Of a DNA stretch of 64,000 nucleotides, positions 58,664 to 64,000 are shown in pieces. A program made the position numbers and the translations under genes. Under the pieces are notes generated by a model. The model searched no databases. It was not told the DNA's origin and saw only the letters and a list, made by a program, of their open reading frames with translations. How positions within the stretch are numbered: the first letter of the stretch is position 1; each line of letters begins with the position of its first letter. Origin of the DNA: Pseudoalteromonas flavipulchra NCIMB 2033 = ATCC BAA-314 (GTDB lineage Bacteria > Pseudomonadota > Gammaproteobacteria > Enterobacterales > Alteromonadaceae); NCBI GenBank assembly GCA_000814665.1, contig JWIH01000019.1:1-64000 (forward strand), read 5' to 3'.

Positions 58664-59302
58664 GTGCTAAAATCTCGCGTTAAATACAATCAGGCACAAT
58701 TTATCACAAGTGCCCCAGATATCAGTAAACTGCCACCAGACACTGGAATTGAAGTTGCTTTTGCGGGTCGTTCTAACGCTGGTAAGTCGAGCGCGCTCAA
58801 TACGCTTACAGACCAAAAGCTGGCACGCACCAGTAAAACACCTGGCCGGACTCAGCTTATTAATACTTTTTCTCTAGGTGAAGATCAGCGTTTGATTGAT
58901 TTACCTGGCTATGGCTTTGCAAAAGTCCCATTAGAGATGAAGAAGAAATGGCAAAAAGCATTAGGTGAATATTTACAACGCCGCAAATGTCTTAAAGGGA
59001 TTGTGGTATTAATGGATATTCGTCACCCTCTTAAAGATCTCGATATGGATCTCATCAACTGGGCAACTGGCAGCAATATACCAGTATTGGCGTTGTTGAC
59101 CAAAGCCGATAAGCTAAAACAAGGTAAGCGCAAAGCAGAAGTACTACAAGTACGTCGTGCGCTATCTGAAATAGACGGTGATATCACTGTTCACGCGTTT
59201 TCTTCTTTGAAAGGTATCGGATTGAACGAATTGGCGTGGAAACTGGATGATTGGTATTTAGGTCCGTTTGTCAAAGAAGCTCAAGAGGAAGCAAGCGAGT
59301 AA
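58664..59302 (+). CDS. engB: Ribosome biogenesis GTP-binding protein EngB (YihA/YsxC)
   Basis: A 212-residue essential GTPase for 50S assembly. Motifs: G1 [10 protein letters not shown] near 34-43, G2 region [11 protein letters not shown]3 [11 protein letters not shown] and G4 TKADKLKQ. It starts at a GTG with AGGAG 5 bp upstream. It is opposite in strand to polA and yihI, as in E. coli. Confidence 0.96.
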   Translation: MLKSRVKYNQAQFITSAPDISKLPPDTGIEVAFAGRSNAGKSSALNTLTDQKLARTSKTPGRTQLINTFSLGEDQRLIDLPGYGFAKVPLEMKKKWQKALGEYLQRRKCLKGIVVLMDIRHPLKDLDMDLINWATGSNIPVLALLTKADKLKQGKRKAEVLQVRRALSEIDGDITVHAFSSLKGIGLNELAWKLDDWYLGPFVKEAQEEASE

Positions 59303-59328
59303 TACCAATTCACTAACGTAAGGCGCGC

Positions 59329-59859
59329 TTAGCTAAGATAAAAGCGCGTCTTTGCCGACATCAAATAAAAGCCTTTTTTATCTTCCTCGAGCAATTCAGC
59401 CCACTGATAATAGACATTTCGTGAAATTCTAGCGGTTAAACCATAATTGAGTGTGAGAAATGGAATATCTCCCCCATTAACATGCTCAAGCGCTAATGGA
59501 AACACATCACAAATGGGCCATTCACGGCCTAAATTATCTATCGCGATAATACACGGTGATAACTCCAAAGCTGATGCTTCATCACAATAACGCCATTGCT
59601 CGATGATAAAAGGATGAGCAAGCACCTCTATCTCACAACTTTCTGCAGGTGTTTTTAACCAATACTGTTGACCATCAAAGGTTAAAACACTAGCAAACAA
59701 GGCAACTAGCGATTGCCGTTTAATTTCACGCCCTTGATGAAACCAACGACCATCCGCTGCAATTTTTATGTCAGAAAAACCGCACGACGGCGCCGACCAA
59801 TTTTCGGTCGGCGCATGAGTCGTAACATACTGTTTGATTAACGCATCAATTTTGTTCAT
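59329..59859 (-). CDS. DUF1285 family protein
   Basis: A 176-residue cytosolic protein of the DUF1285 family (CGFSDIKIAADGRWFHQGRE near 27-46, KRQSLVALFASVLTF). Structures of relatives show a two-domain beta-rich fold, but the role is unknown. I start it at the ATG at 59859; a TTG one codon earlier is discounted. Its start lies inside the last codons of yceI (14-bp overlap), so the two are coupled. Its stop lies in an inverted repeat (GCGCGCTT...AAAGCGCG, about 59322-59348) that may serve as a terminator. Confidence 0.87.
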   Translation of the reverse strand: MNKIDALIKQYVTTHAPTENWSAPSCGFSDIKIAADGRWFHQGREIKRQSLVALFASVLTFDGQQYWLKTPAESCEIEVLAHPFIIEQWRYCDEASALELSPCIIAIDNLGREWPICDVFPLALEHVNGGDIPFLTLNYGLTARISRNVYYQWAELLEEDKKGFYLMSAKTRFYLS

Positions 59860-60415
59860 CAAAAACCAAGTTGAAGCTAACAGGCACGCTAGTCGCGATA
59901 GTCTTCAGACCCGCGATTTCTCGTAGCGCTTCAATTCCTTTATCTAACCCAAACTGCTTAGAATCGAGAATAAATGCATTTACCGGTGTAACCACCAAGC
60001 CAGTAGCACTTTTCGTTATCAATAAGTCTAGGCTGATCTTTTGGATCTGACCATGCAGTGTCAATGTTGCTGTTACATCATTAATTTTTTGTGTACCAGC
60101 TTTAAGTTTAGCAAGCACTTCAGAAACATCAGCGTTAACTTTCGCCTTTGGGTGTTGCGCTACATTGAACAGCATTTTTTGCATGCGTTCATTACGGATC
60201 GGGATCATCGTTTCAACGCTTGCCAGGTCAATATTAACCTCAAGCTCGCCTTTAGCAGATAATGTACCATCTATCGTTTTAAAATGATGTACTTCTGCAA
60301 CGCTAGTCTGTTTCACAGACACAAAACTAACATCGCTTTGTTGTTGATTAAATTGCCAAGCTGCGAACGCCTGAGAAGAAATAAGTGCACTACCTAAAAG
60401 AAGGTACTTTAGCAT
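59846..60415 (-). CDS. YceI-family periplasmic protein
   Basis: A 189-residue exported lipocalin-like protein. The signal peptide is MLKYLLLGSALISSQAFA. The mature part shows the YceI beta-barrel blocks (WQFNQQQSDVSFVSVKQTSV, HHFKTIDGTLSAKGELEVNI, VTATLTLHGQIQKI). Members bind polyisoprenoids or amphiphiles and often respond to stress or pH. It is upstream of and coupled to DUF1285. Confidence 0.92.
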   Translation of the reverse strand: MLKYLLLGSALISSQAFAAWQFNQQQSDVSFVSVKQTSVAEVHHFKTIDGTLSAKGELEVNIDLASVETMIPIRNERMQKMLFNVAQHPKAKVNADVSEVLAKLKAGTQKINDVTATLTLHGQIQKISLDLLITKSATGLVVTPVNAFILDSKQFGLDKGIEALREIAGLKTIATSVPVSFNLVFDEQN

Positions 60416-60691
60416 GACGACTTCCTTATGAAATGAGAGTGAATTGCATTTGAGCGCTCAGTGTAAAACGCAGTGCAAATTAAATAAACCTTTAATCATA
60501 AACTCGTCGTTATGTTGGAATACTTTTACGCCCATCGTATTCACTTTATAGCGAGAAAATAGCTTTAGTAGCCAAGCAAAAATGTTGTGATTTAGCTACC
60601 CTAAACGATAAATTTTTAACGAAGTTAATAGGGGTTTCACCTGCACATTGATTGGGGAGTTACATCAATTGGTATCATCTTTGAAAAGAGA
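60416..60691. other. yceI upstream region
   Basis: A 276-bp stretch between yceI and the small-RNA terminator with no credible reading frame. It must hold the yceI promoter, but I see only AT-rich candidates and no clear -35/-10 pair. Confidence 0.35.
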
Positions 60692-60725
60692 AGAAAAAGA
60701 CGGCCCGTAAAAGTTACGAGCCGCT
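60692..60725 (-). terminator. Terminator of candidate small RNA
   Basis: On the minus strand CGGCTCGTAA-ctt-TTACGGGCCG, one mismatch in a 10-bp stem, followed by TCTTTTTCTTCTC. It is oriented away from polA and lies ~280 bp before yceI. Confidence 0.75.
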
Positions 60726-60811
60726 ATAGCAATCTGGGGAGAAGCTATCAATACACTGTATCCTCTTTCGAGAGATACATCATCAACAGGATGTCCTACA
60801 GGATGAGGACG
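60692..60811 (-). ncRNA. Candidate structured small RNA at the spf position
   Basis: A putative RNA of ~120 nt on the minus strand, between polA and yceI. Predicted parts from the 5' end: hairpin GTCCT-CATCCTGT-AGGAC (60810-60793); hairpin GTATCTCTC-GAAA-GAGGATAC (60778-60758, GNRA-type loop); hairpin ATAGC with a 13-nt loop TTCTCCCCAGATT (60748-60726); and a terminator stem CGGCTCGTAA/TTACGGGCCG followed by TCTTTTTCTTCTC. Two loops carry UCCU/CUCCCC, which could pair with Shine-Dalgarno sequences. A -10-like TAGAGT with TG extension (60818-60823) ends 7 nt before the first hairpin. Its position matches Spot 42 (spf) in enterics, but the sequence does not. It is not coding. Confidence 0.65.
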
Positions 60812-60980
60812 GCGCGAACTCTAACAAATAGACGTCCAGAAATAAACACCAAAAAGCAAAACTTGAGCCAATTTGATAAACTTTCAACGTTAATTTGTTT
60901 TTTGTTACTAGGGATTAACAGGAGCTACAAAATTAAGACGCTATGCTGCTAGTGTATACTTGCAAACAAACATGAATGAA

Positions 60981-61009
60981 GTTGCACTAGCCTCATCGAC
61001 TAGTGCAAC
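60981..61009. terminator. Possible polA terminator hairpin
   Basis: GTTGCACTAG-9 nt-CTAGTGCAAC is a 10-bp perfect stem 22 bp after the polA stop. The following bases on the minus strand (TTCATTCATG) are only moderately T-rich, so termination strength is uncertain. Confidence 0.55.
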
Positions 61010-61030
61010 TCGGGTAGATTTTAATATCGA

Positions 61031-63787
61031 CTAGTGTGCTTGTTCCCAGTTGTCACCACTGTCGGCTTCAACTAGTAACGGTACATCAAGTGCTGCCGCA
61101 GCGCTCATCAACTCACAGATCTTTTCACTGTATTCAGCAACTTTATCACTGTGTACTTCAAACACTAATTCATCGTGCACTTGCATGAGCAACTGGATAT
61201 CATTGCTATCACAGCTTTGTAGCCATTCATCCACTTTAATCATCGCTTTTTTGATGATGTCCGCCGCAGTGCCCTGCATCGGTGCGTTGATGGCTGCACG
61301 TTCTGCTGCTTTTCTGCGAGCGCCATTACGCGCATTGATATCCGGTAGATACAAGCGGCGACCGAATAAGGTTTCTACATACCCTTTATCAGCAGCCTCT
61401 TCACGCGTGCGCTCCATATACTCTAATACACCAGGGAAGCGTTCAAAGTACATATCCATATAATGTTGCGCTTCATTTCTTGGAATATCTAACTGACGTG
61501 ACAGACCAAACGCACTCATGCCATAGATCAAGCCAAAGTTAACCGCTTTAGCTTTTCGGCGCATATCAGAAGTCACTTCCTCAAGCGGCACGGAAAACAC
61601 TTCAGACGCTGTTGCGCTGTGTACATCTTTACCTTCGGCAAAGGCACTCAACAACCCTTTGTCTTGTGACAAATGTGCCATGATCCTAAGCTCGATTTGG
61701 CTGTAATCCGCCGCGACGATTTGTTTATTATTGTCGGCAACAAATGCCTGACGAATACGACGTCCCGCTTCGTTACGGATTGGAATATTTTGCAAGTTAG
61801 GATCGCTTGAGCTTAGGCGGCCCGTTGCGGTAACGGCTTGATGGTAAGAAGTGTGCACGCGACCGGTATCCGCATTAACCAATTTTGGTAATTTGTCGGT
61901 ATAGGTTGATTTCAGCTTAGCTAAGCCACGGTGCTCAATAATAAGTTTTGGCAGTGGATAATCATGCGCCAACTCTTGTAGCACTTCTTCGGCTGTTGAA
62001 GGCGCGCCTTTTGGCGTTTTCTTAATCACTGGTAGCTCAAGTTTGTCGAACAATATCGCTTGTAGTTGCTTTGTTGAACTCAGGTTGAACTCCTCACCTG
62101 CAATTTCAAAAGCTTGTTGTTCAAGCTCACCTAAGCGCTTTTCAATCTCGATACTTTGCTTCGCTAGCATATCGCCATCGATGTGCACACCAGTACGTTC
62201 AATGCGAGAAAGTACGCTCAGCAGCGGTAATTCAATCTCTGTAAATACCTGCTTAAGGCGATTTTCTTTTTCTATTAACGGCCAGAGGTGTTGATGCAAT
62301 CTCAGTGTAATATCAGCGTCTTCCGCTGCATAAGGTGCCGCCTTTTCTAGCTCGATTTGGTTAAAGGTCAGTTGATTCTTACCTTTGCCAGCGATATCTT
62401 CAAAGCTAATGGTTTTATGGCCTAAATATTTTAGCGCCAAGGAGTCCATATCGTGGCGAGTTCCTACGCTGTTAAATACGTATGACTCCAACATGGTATC
62501 AAAAGCGATCCCCTGCAGTTCAAGCCCTGCACGAGCAAGCACACTTTGATCATATTTTAAATTTTGACCCACTTTTTTGATCTGAGGATCTGCAAGTAGT
62601 GGTGCCATGATCTCAAACACTATGTCTTGAGAAAGCTGCTCGGGCGCTCCCACATAATCGTGATTGATTGGTAAGTAAGCCGCTTCGCCCGGTGCAACCG
62701 CAAAGCTCATTCCAACTAGATCCGCCTGCATATAGTTAACACTGGTGGTTTCAGTATCAAAAGCGATGAGCTGGGCTGCTTTTAACTTAGTTACCCACTC
62801 ATCAAGCTGTGCTTTTGTCAAAATAGTCTCATATTGGGTGTCGACCTGCGCCGCTGCAGGCGCCGACCCTTCAGCCTCCACATCAACGATATCAGCTTGT
62901 GACTGACCATCCAGCAATTCAGCTAACCAACGCTTAAATTCACACTGACCATATAGCTCGATTAAGCGATCTTTATCCATCTCAGCTATCTTAAATTGCT
63001 CTAAGTCTTGCTCTACTTCACAATCCAGCTTAATAGTGGCTAATTCATACGACAATTTTAGCTGCGCTTGGTGTTCCTCTAGTTTTTTCGCCATGGTTTT
63101 TGAGCCACGAAAACCTAAATCAGCAATTTTGTCTAAGTTTTCGTAGAGCGAATCGATAGAGCCTAACCCCTGAAGCATCGCCAATGCAGTTTTTTCACCA
63201 ACGCCTGGTACGCCCGGAATATTATCGACTTTATCTCCCATTAACGCGAGATAGTCGATGATCAAGTCAGGACCAATACCAAACTTATCCACTACCCCTT
63301 CAGGGTCTAAGATCGTATTTGTCATTGTGTTGATCAACGTGACATGTTCATTGACCAATTGCGCCATATCCTTATCACCAGTGCTGATTAGCACATGGCG
63401 ACTTTGCTCTGACGCTATTTTAGAGAATGTACCGATCACGTCATCGGCCTCGACACCACTAATACTTACCAGTGGCAGGCCCATTGCTTTAATTATTTCG
63501 TGGATCGGCTCAATTTGCGTTCTCAGATCATCCGGCATAGGCGGGCGATGCGCTTTATACTCGCTATACATTTCGTTGCGGAAAGTTGGCCCTTTAGCGT
63601 CAAAGACTACTACCATATGACTTGGTTGATATTGCTTAAGCAAACTCTTAAGCATATTGATCACACCGTAGATCGCACCAGTTGCTTCACCTTTTGAATT
63701 TGTTAAATGTGGTGGCGCATGATAAGCACGAAATAAATAGGAAGAACCATCAACCAAGATCAACGGATTTTGAGGGATCTGAGACAT
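61031..63787 (-). CDS. polA: DNA polymerase I
   Basis: A 918-residue repair and Okazaki-fragment polymerase. It has the 5'-nuclease domain (1-~300; [38 protein letters not shown]), an intact 3'-5' exonuclease ([19 protein letters not shown], with the catalytic Asp/Glu) and the family A polymerase domain ([44 protein letters not shown]). The start [20 protein letters not shown] matches the family. It lies with engB and yihI in the enteric order. A perfect DnaA box lies ~113 bp upstream. Confidence 0.98.
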   Translation of the reverse strand: MSQIPQNPLILVDGSSYLFRAYHAPPHLTNSKGEATGAIYGVINMLKSLLKQYQPSHMVVVFDAKGPTFRNEMYSEYKAHRPPMPDDLRTQIEPIHEIIKAMGLPLVSISGVEADDVIGTFSKIASEQSRHVLISTGDKDMAQLVNEHVTLINTMTNTILDPEGVVDKFGIGPDLIIDYLALMGDKVDNIPGVPGVGEKTALAMLQGLGSIDSLYENLDKIADLGFRGSKTMAKKLEEHQAQLKLSYELATIKLDCEVEQDLEQFKIAEMDKDRLIELYGQCEFKRWLAELLDGQSQADIVDVEAEGSAPAAAQVDTQYETILTKAQLDEWVTKLKAAQLIAFDTETTSVNYMQADLVGMSFAVAPGEAAYLPINHDYVGAPEQLSQDIVFEIMAPLLADPQIKKVGQNLKYDQSVLARAGLELQGIAFDTMLESYVFNSVGTRHDMDSLALKYLGHKTISFEDIAGKGKNQLTFNQIELEKAAPYAAEDADITLRLHQHLWPLIEKENRLKQVFTEIELPLLSVLSRIERTGVHIDGDMLAKQSIEIEKRLGELEQQAFEIAGEEFNLSSTKQLQAILFDKLELPVIKKTPKGAPSTAEEVLQELAHDYPLPKLIIEHRGLAKLKSTYTDKLPKLVNADTGRVHTSYHQAVTATGRLSSSDPNLQNIPIRNEAGRRIRQAFVADNNKQIVAADYSQIELRIMAHLSQDKGLLSAFAEGKDVHSATASEVFSVPLEEVTSDMRRKAKAVNFGLIYGMSAFGLSRQLDIPRNEAQHYMDMYFERFPGVLEYMERTREEAADKGYVETLFGRRLYLPDINARNGARRKAAERAAINAPMQGTAADIIKKAMIKVDEWLQSCDSNDIQLLMQVHDELVFEVHSDKVAEYSEKICELMSAAAALDVPLLVEADSGDNWEQAH

Positions 63788-63899
63788 AAATATTGGATCC
63801 TAAATTAGTCTTTTGTGGAGTAGAATGTAAGGATGCCACAAGGCACAAGATAAAACGAGTTTCGCGTTATCTCATCATTTAGATAAATCGTGCTGCACC

Positions 63900-63908
63900 T
63901 GTGGATAA
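63900..63908 (-). promoter_or_regulatory. DnaA box upstream of polA
   Basis: TGTGGATAA is the complement of the perfect DnaA box TTATCCACA, 113 bp upstream of the polA start. A single 9-mer can occur by chance, so a role in polA control is only possible. The remainder of 63788-64000 shows no gene. Confidence 0.35.
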
Positions 63909-64000
63909 CTTTGTAGACAAACACGAAAAATCGCTCCGAAACTTTGTTTTAAAAGTCAGAGTGTAAATTAAAACTTTGATTTACTTGCGCTTTTTGTGCC

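Noticed and set aside
60726..60810. Csr-type RNA on the plus strand (ACAGGATG twice, loop of a GTCCT/AGGAC hairpin)
   Set aside because: The CsrA-like loops are on the plus strand, but there is no plus-strand terminator or GacA box; the T-run terminator and -10 belong to the minus strand. I would keep it as an alternative only if RNA-seq shows plus-strand transcription.
60692..60811. Direct assignment of this RNA as Spot 42
   Set aside because: Position and strand fit, but the conserved 5' Spot 42 sequence and its terminator are not recognisable.

Overview
The window looks like a piece of the main chromosome of a marine gammaproteobacterium, most probably Pseudoalteromonas. The evidence is a partial 16S rRNA gene of gammaproteobacterial type at the left edge, the gene order rplKAJL-rpoBC-rpsLG-fusA-tuf running straight into an rrn operon, and protein sequences close to but distinct from the enteric versions. 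Base composition is fairly even, and I see no insertion sequence, prophage, integron or CRISPR array.

Region 1 (1-18.9 kb, minus strand) is the information-processing core: tRNA-Trp, secE, nusG, rplK, rplA, rplJ, rplL, rpoB, rpoC, rpsL, rpsG, fusA and tuf, then a 75-bp tandem-repeat array and the promoters and first ~660 nt of an rrn operon. Several strong promoters and terminators can be read directly. The rplK promoter is nested inside the nusG terminator.

Region 2 (18.9-27.4 kb) holds deoC with an overlapping unknown gene, and then, divergently, the assimilatory sulfate operon cysG-cysD-cysN-(SLC13-type transporter)-cysC-cysQ. Its reductive half, cysJ-cysI-cysH, lies at 41.0-45.4 kb on the minus strand. 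A similar T-N11-A element stands 111-127 bp upstream of both operons and is a candidate CysB site.

Region 3 (27.4-40.9 kb) is mixed metabolism and signalling. It has an arylamine N-acetyltransferase with a MerR-type promoter, a CHASE-like/PAS/GGDEF/EAL membrane protein divergent from an orphan iron-type binding protein with a possible Fur box, and aconitase A. It also has an outer-membrane protein, a hotdog thioesterase, a flavin oxidoreductase and several small unknown proteins.

Region 4 (45.6-55 kb) is rich in exported proteins: a multidomain secreted endonuclease I, a simple EndA nuclease, a DUF3103-like protein, a PepSY protein and an S41 protease lipoprotein coupled to a small lipoprotein. 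A LysR/FMN-reductase pair and an Sfp-type phosphopantetheinyl transferase follow.

Region 5 (55-64 kb) reproduces the enteric polA-spf-engB-csrC-yihI neighbourhood, including strands. The two intergenic slots that hold small RNAs in E. coli also look like RNA genes here. One, about 300 nt, has ten GGA motifs, a terminator and an upstream GacA/UvrY-type box, and is very probably a CsrB/CsrC-class RNA. The other, about 120 nt, lies beside polA where Spot 42 sits in enterics. It has three hairpins, C/U-rich loops and a terminator, but no Spot 42 sequence that I can recognise.
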